DNA of 64,000 nt from Cytophagales bacterium (lineage in GTDB: Bacteria > Bacteroidota > Bacteroidia > Cytophagales > Cyclobacteriaceae), in contig JAWPMT010000002.1 of assembly GCA_033344775.1 (NCBI GenBank), positions 682,001 through 746,000 on the forward strand. Reading direction: 5' to 3'. The translations under genes and the position numbers were made by a program. The notes below the pieces were generated by a model. The model was not told where the DNA came from and did not search any database. It saw nothing but the letters and a program-made list of their open reading frames with translations. Shown here piece after piece: positions 1 through 8,253 of the stretch; the first letter of the stretch is position 1; each line of letters starts with the position of its first letter.

Positions 1-725
1 TGTTTGAGGCAGGAGACAAGATCATGGTTTGCCTTTCCGGTGGAAAAGACAGCTACACGCTGCTGGATATGATCATGCATGTACAAAAGGTGCGTGGTTT
101 TGATTTTGAGGTCATTGCTGTAAACCTTGACCAAAAGCAGCCCGGTTTCCCTGAACGTGTGCTGCCTAACTATCTGGATGCGCAGGGCGTTAACTATCAG
201 ATCCTGGAGCGGGATACGTATAGCATTGTGGTAGATAAAGTACCGGAAGGTAAGACCATGTGCAGTTTGTGTTCCAGGTTACGTCGTGGGACCTTGTACA
301 GCTATGCTAAGGAGATTGGTGCCAATAAAGTGGCATTAGGACATCACAGGGAGGATGTCCTGGAGACTTTTATGATGAATCTCTTCTTTAATGGGAAACT
401 AGAAGCAATGCCAGCCAAATACCTGACCGATGATGAGGCACATTTGGTAATCCGGCCTATGGTTTACTGTAAGGAAGAGGAGATCGCAACTTATGCTCAG
501 CTTCGAGAGTTTCCTATCATTCCATGTAATCTCTGCGGTTCGCAGGAAGGCCTACAGCGTCAGATCATCAAGGATCTGCTGACTACCTGGGAAAAAAAGT
601 ATCCCGATCGCAAAGAAATCATGCTGACTGCTTTGAAAAATGTACACACCTCTCACTTACTGGACAAAGACCTGATGGCTTTTCGGGACCTGATGACCGC
701 TACTCCAGACGCTGTGACAGAATAA
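1..725 (+). CDS. ttcA: tRNA 2-thiocytidine(32) synthetase TtcA, 5' end missing
   Basis: TtcA is a PP-loop ATPase that thiolates cytidine 32 of certain tRNAs using an iron-sulfur cluster. The reading frame is open from base 3, so the gene starts upstream of the window; counting from the first visible Met at base 24, the PP-loop SGGKDS is at residues 5-10, a CSLC pair (C80, C83) follows, and PCNLCGSQ supplies the third cluster cysteine at C171. [10 protein letters not shown] at about 106 is another family block. The last 26 bases overlap the end of the converging gene on the minus strand. The identification is firm; only the N-terminal piece is absent. Confidence 0.93.
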   Translation, partial: FEAGDKIMVCLSGGKDSYTLLDMIMHVQKVRGFDFEVIAVNLDQKQPGFPERVLPNYLDAQGVNYQILERDTYSIVVDKVPEGKTMCSLCSRLRRGTLYSYAKEIGANKVALGHHREDVLETFMMNLFFNGKLEAMPAKYLTDDEAHLVIRPMVYCKEEEIATYAQLREFPIIPCNLCGSQEGLQRQIIKDLLTTWEKKYPDRKEIMLTALKNVHTSHLLDKDLMAFRDLMTATPDAVTE

Positions 726-1950
726 CGACTGGGCCTTCGGGATTGAAATTTTTGGTTTTATCGTACGCTCCCCAGGGGCTATTAGCGATGAACAGGAACT
801 GATCTTTTGTGAACGTCCCGGTGGTAGGCTCATTCAGGATACCTGCTTGATCCACAAGTTTCGCCGACTCAATTTTAGTACCATTTGTGTCCAATTGAAA
901 CTGATAAAATCGCATTGGTTTGGTCCCATTTTGTGTCGCAAATAGTTTCCCATCGTGATAATAGAGGCCATCTATACCTTTATACGAGACATTTTTAGGA
1001 GGTCGCATAGTTTTTAAAACCTTTTTTTGATCCAGGTAATACAAACCAGTGATGTAATCGGATAAGTACAACTTAGAGCCGTCCTTATTATAAGTCATCC
1101 CTTGAATGTTGAAAAAATTGCCTGAAAGGTCCTTATATAGGATAGGGCCTTTTTCTAAATCTTTGATTTCCCATATCTGGTTGTGCTTTAGGTCACTGAC
1201 CAGTACATTTCCTTTTGGACCAATGGTAATGCCACCAAGGACCTTATTGTCAAACAACCATTTAGCTTTTAATTTCTTAGTGGTCATGTCAAATACAAAC
1301 ATGCTGGATTTGCTTGCATGCAAGGAATCATGATAGTCGACCATTTCGGAGAGCGCAGCGGTAACCGCCCACAATTCATTTTTGGATTCATTAAGGGCAA
1401 TGCCCATCACTGCATACATGTTTTGCTGGGTTGGTAACCATTCCGATAATTGGCCATCCAAATTGGCTTTCATGATGCGACGGGATCGAATGTCGCCAAA
1501 GAAAAAACTGTTGTCTTTAGTGCAATAAGTAATGCTTTCGGGGTGAAAACTTTGTGCTTCTAGTTTGAATGCCTCATTGCTGGTGCGAATGGTGTCGCTG
1601 AGATCGATTTGCAGTTCAACCAGTTCCAGAAATCGGGGATCGTCCCACAGCCTTTTGAAATCTTTGTCGGTACTGAAGTCATGGGTTGCATTCATCAATA
1701 AGAATTCTTTCAATCGTGCAAAGGCATGATCGGTTCTGCCGGTGAGAGCTGAGCCACAGGCCAGATTGTAGATCAGTGTTGGATTGCCCGGTCGAATTTC
1801 ATTGGCCCTCTTAAAAGCTTTGTAAAACCCTTGATAGTCAGACGTTTCATATGCTGCAATTCCCGTCTTGTAATAGATCATCAGGCTATCTTGCTGGGCC
1901 CACAGCCCAATAGGGATCAAGAGTAGGAGATAAAAAATTAATCTTGACAT
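700..1950 (-). CDS. Exported TPR plus SMP-30-like beta-propeller protein
   Basis: A 416-residue protein with a clear signal peptide ([19 protein letters not shown]). The open frame extends 18 codons further upstream, but the ATG at 1950 puts the signal peptide at the N-terminus and is preferred. Residues of about 25-110 look like two TPR helices pairs (blocks such as [20 protein letters not shown] and [20 protein letters not shown]). The rest has the repeating short strands of an SMP-30/gluconolactonase-type propeller, with blocks like [20 protein letters not shown] and [20 protein letters not shown]. Substrate is unknown; SMP-30 relatives are lactonases, but I cannot confirm metal ligands here. 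It converges on ttcA and overlaps it by 26 bases. Confidence 0.8.
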   Translation of the reverse strand: MSRLIFYLLLLIPIGLWAQQDSLMIYYKTGIAAYETSDYQGFYKAFKRANEIRPGNPTLIYNLACGSALTGRTDHAFARLKEFLLMNATHDFSTDKDFKRLWDDPRFLELVELQIDLSDTIRTSNEAFKLEAQSFHPESITYCTKDNSFFFGDIRSRRIMKANLDGQLSEWLPTQQNMYAVMGIALNESKNELWAVTAALSEMVDYHDSLHASKSSMFVFDMTTKKLKAKWLFDNKVLGGITIGPKGNVLVSDLKHNQIWEIKDLEKGPILYKDLSGNFFNIQGMTYNKDGSKLYLSDYITGLYYLDQKKVLKTMRPPKNVSYKGIDGLYYHDGKLFATQNGTKPMRFYQFQLDTNGTKIESAKLVDQAGILNEPTTGTFTKDQFLFIANSPWGAYDKTKNFNPEGPVVILSQRLE

Positions 1951-2099
1951 TTGAGTTTTTGGTGGTATTTCTAGCGAAACAACGGCAGATGGGCGTACCC
2001 TCAACCAACTTGTAAATAAGCCGGGATTTTATTTGATCGGTAAGCTGAAAACATCAACGGAGGGTTGCGAGTTATACTCATTTGACTAACATTGCTGAT

Positions 2100-2774
2100 A
2101 TGAAATTTCTGGTTGGTGTACTGTTGCTTTGCACTTTTATTTGCTGTGATATGAATGAAAACGAACCTGTTGAAACCGAGTCTTTGCGGTACCTCGCACT
2201 TGGAGATTCTTATACCATTGGAGAAAGTGTGGATGAGAACCTTCGTTGGCCTGTACAACTGACTGCCAGACTGAATGAAAATGGCGCTAATTATGATGAT
2301 CCCCAAATTATCGCGACGACAGGCTGGACCACCAACGAATTGCAGGCGGCTATTGCTGAGGCTGATCCCCAGGGAACCTATGATTTGGTTTCTTTACTGA
2401 TCGGTGTAAACAATCAGTTTAGAGGTTACGAATTTTCGCAATACGAAACAGAATTTGTGGCATTGCTGGATCAAGCCATCGGGTTTGCGGGAGGCGATGT
2501 GAATAAGGTCTTTGTGGTTTCAATTCCCGACTATGGGTTGACACCCTTCGGAAGTAGATTTGGCCCGGAGAAAATCGCTCGAGAACTCGATGAATACAAT
2601 GCGTATGCCAAAGCACAGACCGAGGAGCGAGGTATCAAATTTTATGACATCACACCAATTTCCAGAGAAGCAGGCGAAAACCCCGATTTGGTTGCGAGTG
2701 ACAACCTACATCCCTCAGGAACAATGTACACCCGCTGGGTGGAAGAGGTGATTTTGCCTGGGTTTGTGGAGTAG
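2100..2774 (+). CDS. SGNH/GDSL-family hydrolase, probable lipoprotein
   Basis: A 224-residue esterase-like protein. The catalytic blocks of the SGNH family are visible: GDSY (block I, nucleophile Ser, about residue 35), IGVNN (block III, about residue 102) and SDNLHPSG near the C-terminus (block V, Asp and His). The N-terminus MKFLVGVLLLCTFICCD is hydrophobic and ends in cysteines, suggesting a lipoprotein, although the lipobox is not classical. The frame can be extended to a TTG at 2082, but the ATG at 2100 fits the signal peptide better. It stands alone between the propeller gene (divergent) and a 400-base gene-free stretch. Substrate unknown. Confidence 0.85.
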   Translation: MKFLVGVLLLCTFICCDMNENEPVETESLRYLALGDSYTIGESVDENLRWPVQLTARLNENGANYDDPQIIATTGWTTNELQAAIAEADPQGTYDLVSLLIGVNNQFRGYEFSQYETEFVALLDQAIGFAGGDVNKVFVVSIPDYGLTPFGSRFGPEKIARELDEYNAYAKAQTEERGIKFYDITPISREAGENPDLVASDNLHPSGTMYTRWVEEVILPGFVE

Positions 2775-3175
2775 GTTTCGACAGGCTCAACCTGACACTC
2801 CTAAAAGCTTCAGCCTGACGATCTTATTCTCCTAACTTATCAACATGGTATGATCAGCCTTTTTCAAAGTGGGATTAGAAGTTGTTAATATCTGTAGTCC
2901 TTCTACTAGTTTTTCAAGAAGCAGAAACGAACATTCATTGGTGATTATAACAAAAGAGCACTAGCTCGTCCGCCTGCAGGACGAGGTATGGCCGGCCCCG
3001 CTTGGTGCAGGGCCAGGGCGAAAGGGGGTGCAGATGGGCGTCATAATTCTTGACAAAAAAGTATATCTGTTCACTAATCGATAAATATTCTTTGATCATC
3101 GTGTGCTAAACTGCTTCTTTTGGCGTTGTGATGTAATAATTCTAATTTAGGGCTTTCATTGCCAAATCGGCTTTT
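2775..3175. other. Gene-free stretch with hairpins and a GC-rich patch
   Basis: No ORF with coding character is visible. The start holds an inverted repeat, CAGGCT (2782-2787) with AGCCTG (2812-2817), which may end transcription of the hydrolase gene although no T-run follows. Bases of about 2965-3040 are strikingly GC-rich against an AT-rich background and contain a 7-bp hairpin, CTCGTCC (2965-2971) with GGACGAG (2979-2985), and the 8-bp palindromes CCTGCAGG and GGCCGGCC nine bases apart. Function unknown. Confidence 0.5.
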
Positions 3176-4036
3176 ATGCGAGTGTTATGCGTTTTTGTGT
3201 TTGCGATGATCCTGCTAACGGCTTGCACGGATAGGATCATATGCCCTGCTTACCAGAGCACGTATATCCTCGACGACTCTACCCGAACCGCATTCTATTC
3301 ATACGCCTGGAAACTCGATGAGGGCACTCGTCAACAATACATTGCTTCTTTATCGGCCGTAGATACCACGCAAGTGGACTCGATTGGAATGGGAGATTCT
3401 CCTCCAAAAAATAACTGGAGCGAATATTACGCCTATGCAGGCAGGTATGTTCAGCCCCGGGAAGAAGTAAGAAAGACGAAATACGGCATTGTCAAAAGAG
3501 AGCCTCACTGGTTGAAAAAATATAAACTACGTACCGCTCCGATGGTGAATGTATATGGGCCAGAGCGTGACCAAACCGGACCTGTCAATGAAGGCGAGTT
3601 CTATGCCTCAGATTTTGATTCATCAGATTCACTGGGAATTGTATCATCGGATTCGCTCGCATTGGATTCTATTGCAGTTGCCAAGCAGGAAGTACCTTCT
3701 TCGGTGAAGCAGAAAAAAGAGCAGAAATATCGCTTCCGTTATGATCCTAATGATAACTTCAATGCAGAACAGGACTACTATAACAAGTATTTTGGGAAAC
3801 TGCTCGTAGACAATCGTCCGGATCCAAAACCAGCACCTGTAGACACCCTGGCGAATCAAACAGTGGTACCGGATTCGCTTCAGACTGAGAAAAAGGGCCT
3901 GGGAGGCTTGTTTAAAAAGAAGAAAAAGAAACAAAAAGAGGAGGATCCTAATTCGGAAGAAGATCCACCTGCTGAAGGCGTTCCTGCCGAAGAAAACAAC
4001 GAAGAAGAAGATCCTGAAGAGGGAGGAGGGAAATAG
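3176..4036 (+). CDS. Lipoprotein of unknown function
   Basis: A 286-residue protein with a type II signal peptide: MRVLCVFVFAMILLTAC, with a lipobox LLTAC. The mature N-terminus carries CPAYQSTYI-like residues, followed by a region rich in charged and aromatic residues with no recognisable fold. The C-terminal third is low complexity: a lysine run (LFKKKKKKQKEED) and then an acidic tail of Glu, Pro and Gly. I recognise no enzyme motif. The lysine/glutamate tail suggests a surface or periplasm-facing linker rather than a globular domain. It is followed 37 bases downstream by the sulfotransferase-like gene on the same strand. Confidence 0.75.
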   Translation: MRVLCVFVFAMILLTACTDRIICPAYQSTYILDDSTRTAFYSYAWKLDEGTRQQYIASLSAVDTTQVDSIGMGDSPPKNNWSEYYAYAGRYVQPREEVRKTKYGIVKREPHWLKKYKLRTAPMVNVYGPERDQTGPVNEGEFYASDFDSSDSLGIVSSDSLALDSIAVAKQEVPSSVKQKKEQKYRFRYDPNDNFNAEQDYYNKYFGKLLVDNRPDPKPAPVDTLANQTVVPDSLQTEKKGLGGLFKKKKKKQKEEDPNSEEDPPAEGVPAEENNEEEDPEEGGGK

Positions 4037-4073
4037 TCCTTCAATCGTATAACCTATACATATTTACCTTACG

Positions 4074-4715
4074 ATGATCGATGACCAGCTAAAGTTAATT
4101 TTTGTGGAAAATTCTAAGGCTGGGAGCTACGCGATTAAGATGGCCTTGATGGGACATGATTTTATTCATAATCCATTCGATCCTCGTTTTCCGACGGTCA
4201 ACCACAAGACCCCAGAGTTGATCAAGCAAAAATTCCCGAAGGCATGGGATGAATACTTGTCCTTTGTAATCGTACGGAATACGTGGGACCGAGCGCATTC
4301 TTTTTTTTATTATTATCAGAAATATGGTGTAGCAGAAAGTTATAAGTCAATGACTTTCGATGATTGGGTAGCTAAAGGCTGTCCTGCACCAAAAGATGAT
4401 CAATTAAGATCAATCATGAGCGGAGAAGGACGTCTGGATGATGTCCTGGATCAAATGCGTTACATCAAAGAGGTGGATGAAGTCATTGTCTTGCACAGTT
4501 CGAACTTGAACAAACGCAACGAGGAATTACAAATTGGTCTTGATCGCGTGCTGGACAGAGTTGGAATTGATCGCATAGCTGTGCCAGTAGGGAACAACCA
4601 GGGAAGGAACGAGAAGAAGGTGCAGTGGAAGGAAGCAACGATTAAGCTATTGGGAGAGCGATACAAAGAAGAAATCGATCATTTTGGTTTCAAAGCACCG
4701 GAATTGATCAATTAG
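4074..4715 (+). CDS. Sulfotransferase-like protein
   Basis: A 213-residue protein resembling the Sulfotransfer_2 group. The N-terminal FVENSKAGSYAIKMAL (about residues 10-25) sits where the 5'-phosphosulfate loop that binds PAPS is expected, though a Gly/Lys pattern is only partly kept. The block VIVRNTWDRAHSFFYYYQKY (about 65-84) matches the 3'-phosphate-binding RNPWDR-x-x-S element of this family. It would transfer sulfate from PAPS to a carbohydrate or other acceptor; the acceptor cannot be guessed from the sequence. No signal peptide, so cytoplasmic. The assignment rests on the RN-x-WDR block and overall size. Confidence 0.7.
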   Translation: MIDDQLKLIFVENSKAGSYAIKMALMGHDFIHNPFDPRFPTVNHKTPELIKQKFPKAWDEYLSFVIVRNTWDRAHSFFYYYQKYGVAESYKSMTFDDWVAKGCPAPKDDQLRSIMSGEGRLDDVLDQMRYIKEVDEVIVLHSSNLNKRNEELQIGLDRVLDRVGIDRIAVPVGNNQGRNEKKVQWKEATIKLLGERYKEEIDHFGFKAPELIN

Positions 4716-4879
4716 AATCCTTTTTTGATCTCTTAAGAAAGAAGGTGTTTAATTGCTCATTTAAGCTTTTCTGCCACGAGAAGGAGTTTGTCTTATGCCA
4801 CAATGTTCATTTGCAAAGAGCATTTACAGTGGCTGAAACGTGCATTCACCCAACATTTCTGAAAAAATTATAGCGAGGT

Positions 4880-4911
4880 TTTGAATAGATCAATAAAATT
4901 CTCTATTCTTG
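4880..4911 (+). promoter_or_regulatory. Putative Bacteroidota-type promoter of the ABC/GntR operon
   Basis: TTTG at 4880-4883 and TATTCTTG at 4904-4911 (7 of 8 against TAnnTTTG) are separated by 20 bases, matching the -33/-7 arrangement known for Bacteroidota primary sigma factor. The ATG of the ABC ATPase lies 37 bases downstream. The -7 element abuts and overlaps the palindrome at 4910-4934. Confidence 0.5.
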
Positions 4912-4934
4912 TACTGTATTAGTAAAGTAGTACA
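4910..4934. promoter_or_regulatory. Putative GntR (YtrA-type) operator
   Basis: A 25-bp imperfect palindrome: outer arms TGTACT and AGTACA separated by 13 bases, with inner TTA-G-TAA symmetric about base 4922 (9 of 12 half-site positions pair). It overlaps the 3' end of the putative -7 box and precedes the operon that encodes a GntR regulator, so autoregulation by steric blocking is the simplest reading. The spacing resembles operators I recall for YtrA of Bacillus. Confidence 0.55.
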
Positions 4935-4947
4935 CTAAATCAGTGAC

Positions 4948-5769
4948 ATGATTAACATTCAAAAACTCAACTTTCAATACCCCAAGCGAGCGCCGCTGTT
5001 TCAAGACCTTTCCTGTGAATTGTCTGCGGGCAGTATCACGGGTTTGCTTGGGAAAAACGGAGCTGGTAAGACCAGTCTCCTGAAGATGATGACAGGGTTG
5101 TTGTTTCCGCAATCGGGGGCCATACAGGTCAATGGTCACGACCCAATGAAGCGGGAGCCCAGTCATCTGGAAAATCTCTTTTTTGTGTCGGAGGAATTCT
5201 TCCTGCCGGCCATTTCAGGGAAGCATTATGTGAAGGCCAATGCGCCTTTTTATCCTCGGTTTGATCAAACGCTGTTCGATGAACTGGTCAATTCATTTGA
5301 ACTGCCGGAATTGCACAATTTGCAGAAACTGTCTTACGGTCAAAAGAAAAAGTTTCTGATCTCATTTGCACTCGCCACTAAATGCAGGCTGTTGGTATTG
5401 GATGAACCGACCAACGGACTGGATATTCCGAGTAAATCTATTTTCAGAAAATGTATGGCAGGAGCCCTCGATGAAGATCAGCTGGTCCTGATCTCCACTC
5501 ATCAGGTCAAAGATGTGGAGAACCTAATCGACCGGATATTGATCCTGGATGAAGGCAAGTTTGTGATGCAAAAGGAAATGCACGAAATCTCCAGTAAGCT
5601 GCGGTTTGCGAATAGCAGTGTTGCGGAAGGAGAGGAGATATTGTACAGTGAAGCTTCGCCTGGCGGGTACCGGGTCATTACTCCTGGCGACAGTTCACAT
5701 GTAGATATCGAATTATTATTCAACGCGGTAACCCAAGGGACTCAAAAACTCAGAAGCTATGTCAACTAA
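4948..5769 (+). CDS. ABC transporter ATP-binding protein
   Basis: A 273-residue nucleotide-binding subunit. Walker A GKNGAGKT is at residues 35-42, the signature is a variant LSYGQKKK at about 130, Walker B plus D-loop is LLVLDEPTNGLD at about 149, and the H-loop is ISTHQVKDVE at about 182. The C-terminal 70 residues are an accessory domain without a clear motif. Its stop codon overlaps the start of the membrane subunit gene by 11 bases, so they are translationally coupled. With the downstream YtrA-type GntR regulator this forms an antibiotic- or cell-envelope-responsive type of export system; the substrate is unknown. Confidence 0.93.
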   Translation: MINIQKLNFQYPKRAPLFQDLSCELSAGSITGLLGKNGAGKTSLLKMMTGLLFPQSGAIQVNGHDPMKREPSHLENLFFVSEEFFLPAISGKHYVKANAPFYPRFDQTLFDELVNSFELPELHNLQKLSYGQKKKFLISFALATKCRLLVLDEPTNGLDIPSKSIFRKCMAGALDEDQLVLISTHQVKDVENLIDRILILDEGKFVMQKEMHEISSKLRFANSSVAEGEEILYSEASPGGYRVITPGDSSHVDIELLFNAVTQGTQKLRSYVN

Positions 5770-6553
5770 CAACACCTTTAGCCTACCTCGTTTCATCCAA
5801 TTAGCGAAACAAAGTTTCGCGCACCATCAAAGACTGATCTTATTTACTCTGGTAGGGTTTAGTGGAGCACTGTTTATCTTGTTTTTTCTGGTTCAGCTTT
5901 CTAATGATCTGAACCCGGGCTCAGAACCAAGAATTTTCCTCCCATTATTCATGGTCATATTCATCGGTGGAGGACTACTCTTCGTAGGTAATTCATTTTC
6001 GGGATTTCGAGCGAAAGAAAAAACCATCAGTTTTTTGATGCTGCCAGCCTCAAGTCTAGAAAAATTCTTGCTGGAATTGATCAGTAAACTAATTGTATTG
6101 TTTATTCTGGTGCCTGCCATGTTTTGGATCATCTTCCATTTTGAAGGGTATGTATTTCAGGTATTCTATCCGGATGCGAATTTTTCAACCATGCAGCTCA
6201 ATAAGATTCCAGAACTGGTCCCTAATGATCCTGCGGGCACTTGGATCAAATCATTTATCTCTGGATTGGCGTTCATGGGACTGATGATTGCTTTTACTGG
6301 AGCGGCACACTTTGAAAGATACCCGTTGGTGAAGACGCTGTTTGTCATGGCGGTGATCTTCTTCAGCTCCATGGGAATCTTGTATGTGGTCATCGAAAAG
6401 TTGGGTCTTGCAATGTATCACCCTAATGATAGCCTTTGGTTATTTCCAAATTCCGGGAAACAAGCCATTGGATGGGTGTCCATCATCGTATGGTCCATCA
6501 ATTTGGTACTACTGACGGTTTCATTTTTGAAAATTAAGGAGAAGGAGGTGTGA
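5759..6553 (+). CDS. ABC transporter membrane subunit
   Basis: A 264-residue integral membrane protein with about six hydrophobic segments: near residues 25-47, 58-77, 105-130, 163-184, 195-213 and 235-257. It has no ATPase motif and overlaps the ATP-binding subunit gene by 11 bases, which identifies it as the partner permease of an ABC-2-like exporter. It is followed one base later by the GntR gene. The large loop between the third and fourth segments (about 130-160) is probably extracytoplasmic. Confidence 0.85.
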   Translation: MSTNNTFSLPRFIQLAKQSFAHHQRLILFTLVGFSGALFILFFLVQLSNDLNPGSEPRIFLPLFMVIFIGGGLLFVGNSFSGFRAKEKTISFLMLPASSLEKFLLELISKLIVLFILVPAMFWIIFHFEGYVFQVFYPDANFSTMQLNKIPELVPNDPAGTWIKSFISGLAFMGLMIAFTGAAHFERYPLVKTLFVMAVIFFSSMGILYVVIEKLGLAMYHPNDSLWLFPNSGKQAIGWVSIIVWSINLVLLTVSFLKIKEKEV

Positions 6554-6554
6554 T

Positions 6555-6932
6555 ATGAAGTTTAGTGAAAACAAAAGCATATTCCTTCAGATCGCCGACA
6601 ACATCATTGAGAAAGTGATGAGTGGCGTGTATCCGGTAGGGGATAAGATTCCCTCCGTTCGAGAACTGGCGCTGCAAGTGGGCGTCAACCCTAACACAAT
6701 TATGAGAACCTACAACGAATTGCAGTCCATGAACATCATTGAAAATAAAAGGGGGATCGGCTACTTTGTAAATACCGATGCCCAGAAGTTTATCCTGGAG
6801 TCTAAACGAAAGGAATTCTTCGGACGGGTATTGCCTGAAATCATTCGTCAGGCAGCTCTTTTAGGTATTTCATCCGATGAATTGAAGCAGGAGATTGATC
6901 AACTAAATACGGAAGCACATGAAAATGAGTAA
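6555..6932 (+). CDS. GntR-family transcriptional regulator, YtrA type
   Basis: A 125-residue regulator with an N-terminal winged helix-turn-helix (about residues 10-75; GDKIPSVRELALQVGVNPNT contains the HTH) and only a short C-terminal helical tail, the architecture of the YtrA subfamily, which usually controls ABC transporters in its own operon. The gene starts right after the permease stop and overlaps the next gene by 14 bases. Probable target: the palindrome at 4910-4934 upstream of the operon. Confidence 0.9.
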   Translation: MKFSENKSIFLQIADNIIEKVMSGVYPVGDKIPSVRELALQVGVNPNTIMRTYNELQSMNIIENKRGIGYFVNTDAQKFILESKRKEFFGRVLPEIIRQAALLGISSDELKQEIDQLNTEAHENE

Positions 6933-7590
6933 TCGAATTTTACTAATAACCGCTGCTGTGCTCGTGTTTTACATCACCGCTGCGTTTGTTGAACTGAGGC
7001 TTAGGGGAGATTATGGTCATAAGGAAACCAAGACTGAAAAGCAGGTGATACCTGACTTTAAACATCTTTCCTTTGAGGGGATCGATCAACATGTCAATAT
7101 TCATCATTCCGATACGGCATCTTTTGAGTTGAACGCGGAAAGGGCTTATTCCTTTGAAGCTATCGAATATGAAATGAAAGGCGATACGTTGGTGCTTATT
7201 GATTTAGGGTCTGCGAATGATGAACAGCAGTCCTTCGTGATCAATACCGGTCCAGCATTCACGTCGATCACTTCGGTCGAGAGCAGGTATACAATAAGAG
7301 ACTTACGCCTCGATAGCCTGGTGATAAACCAACGAGGAGGTAGAGGGGCATTATCTGATTGTCCGAGGGTTGGACATTTGGACTTGCAGGCGACCTGGGA
7401 TGCTGAATTCGATGTATTTGAGACACCTTTTGAAAGTGTGAATCTTGAAATCAATCAGAGCAATGTTGAGCTCCGTTCAGAAGTTAGATCATTAACTGGT
7501 CAAATGAGTGATAGGTCTTATTTGAGCTTACATGAAGTGAAGAATTTCCAATTTCAGAAGGATGAAACCAGTAATCTGAGAATGTACTAA
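6919..7590 (+). CDS. Membrane-anchored or exported protein, possibly DUF2807-like
   Basis: A 223-residue protein with one N-terminal hydrophobic segment (NRILLITAAVLVFYITAAF) followed by an extracytoplasmic domain of short alternating strands. Blocks such as FKHLSFEGIDQHVNIHHSDT and YEMKGDTLVLIDLG resemble the beginning of head-GIN/DUF2807 domains, which form right-handed beta-helix-like repeats, but the match is weak. It overlaps the GntR gene by 14 bases and is the last gene of the ABC operon, with a hairpin terminator 28 bases after its stop. It may sense or protect the envelope together with the transporter; this is inference from position. Confidence 0.7.
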   Translation: MKMSNRILLITAAVLVFYITAAFVELRLRGDYGHKETKTEKQVIPDFKHLSFEGIDQHVNIHHSDTASFELNAERAYSFEAIEYEMKGDTLVLIDLGSANDEQQSFVINTGPAFTSITSVESRYTIRDLRLDSLVINQRGGRGALSDCPRVGHLDLQATWDAEFDVFETPFESVNLEINQSNVELRSEVRSLTGQMSDRSYLSLHEVKNFQFQKDETSNLRMY

Positions 7591-7617
7591 ATAAACGTAA
7601 GTAGTGCTGTTATGATC

Positions 7618-7647
7618 AAAGCCAGCTTCCGATAGGAGGTTGGCTTT
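7618..7647 (+). terminator. Hairpin terminator of the ABC/GntR operon
   Basis: A 13-bp stem (two G-U pairs) closed by the tetraloop GATA: left arm 7618-7630 beginning AAAGCCAG, right arm 7635-7647 ending GGTTGGCTTT. It lies 28 bases after the last stop codon of the operon. The T-run after the stem is interrupted (TTTGTGGTTT), so termination strength is uncertain. Confidence 0.55.
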
Positions 7648-7678
7648 GTGGTTTAATAGGTTATCCTGAATCTTTTCC

Positions 7679-7716
7679 GTCATTCCGGCCGGAACTTGGT
7701 GGAGTGCCGGAATCTC
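7679..7716. repeat. Palindromic dispersed repeat, short copy
   Basis: Imperfect inverted repeat with ends GTCATTCCGG (7679-7688) and CCGGAATCTC (7707-7716). The same end sequences occur in the longer copies at 7770-7872 and 23366-23440, which marks it as a member of one family. Confidence 0.6.
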
Positions 7717-7769
7717 ATCAAATGGAGCATTCACTATCAATCTGAGTTCGATTCTAAAACACGCCTTTC

Positions 7770-7872
7770 AGCGCGTCTACGTGACCCGGTCATTCCAGAA
7801 TTTTCTGGTCAAAAATTCCTAGAAGAACAGAAAATATCAGCCGCCCAGTCCGGGGAATCTCTTTTACGCGCT
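7770..7872. repeat. Palindromic dispersed repeat, long copy
   Basis: Outer arms AGCGCGT (7770-7776) and ACGCGCT (7866-7872) enclose inner ends GTCATTCC (7789-7796) and GGAATCTC (7854-7861), with further local hairpins such as CCAGAATTTTCTGG. The right end (AATCTCTTTTACGCGCT) is nearly the same as that of the copy at 23366-23440. Confidence 0.6.
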
Positions 7873-8253
7873 GATGAGATTACCGACAAAATGCTCTCTT
7901 TAGAGAAATGTTGAGCCCAATTTTCGAGAATGACGTGTTTTAGAAACTCAGGTTACCGGTTTTTGAGATTCCTTGTTCAGGCACCCTGAACTCCATTTCA
8001 CTTCTTCAGGAATGACGATTAAAAATTTTATTTTGCAATTACGTATTCTAAACTTCGTAGGTATTATCACCTATGATATGAATTAACAACTCTTAGCCCT
8101 TGCAAGTGTTTCACCTGAGAGAGGTTAACGACCCATTGGAGGTAACTCCGAACAAGCCATTCAACCATCTAAAATACAGATTTTACGAACCTGACAACCA
8201 CCGAAAAGGTTTGCGTATTTCCACAGGACTGAATCGTCTACCTTCGCGGGAAC

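Larger units (their letters stand above)
7591..8253. other. Gene-free stretch containing dispersed palindromic repeats
   Basis: No convincing gene: the ORFs that exist here (72 and 60 codons) have no start context, no recognisable sequence, and run through repeat elements. The stretch holds the operon terminator, two copies of the GTCATTCC...GGAATCTC palindromic element, an isolated half copy (GGAATGACG near 8009-8017), and the upstream region of the MFS gene with a weak promoter candidate (TTTC at 8218-8221 and TACCTTCG at 8239-8246). Confidence 0.55.

Noticed and set aside
1951-2004. 18-codon N-terminal extension of the propeller protein
   Set aside because: The ATG at 1950 begins a typical signal peptide, which an extension would hide.
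2001-2306. 101-codon minus-strand frame over the start of the SGNH hydrolase gene
   Set aside because: Overlaps the signal peptide and the GDSY block of a sound plus-strand gene.
7696-7914. 72-codon plus-strand frame in the repeat cluster
   Set aside because: Runs through the palindromic repeats and has no coding pattern.
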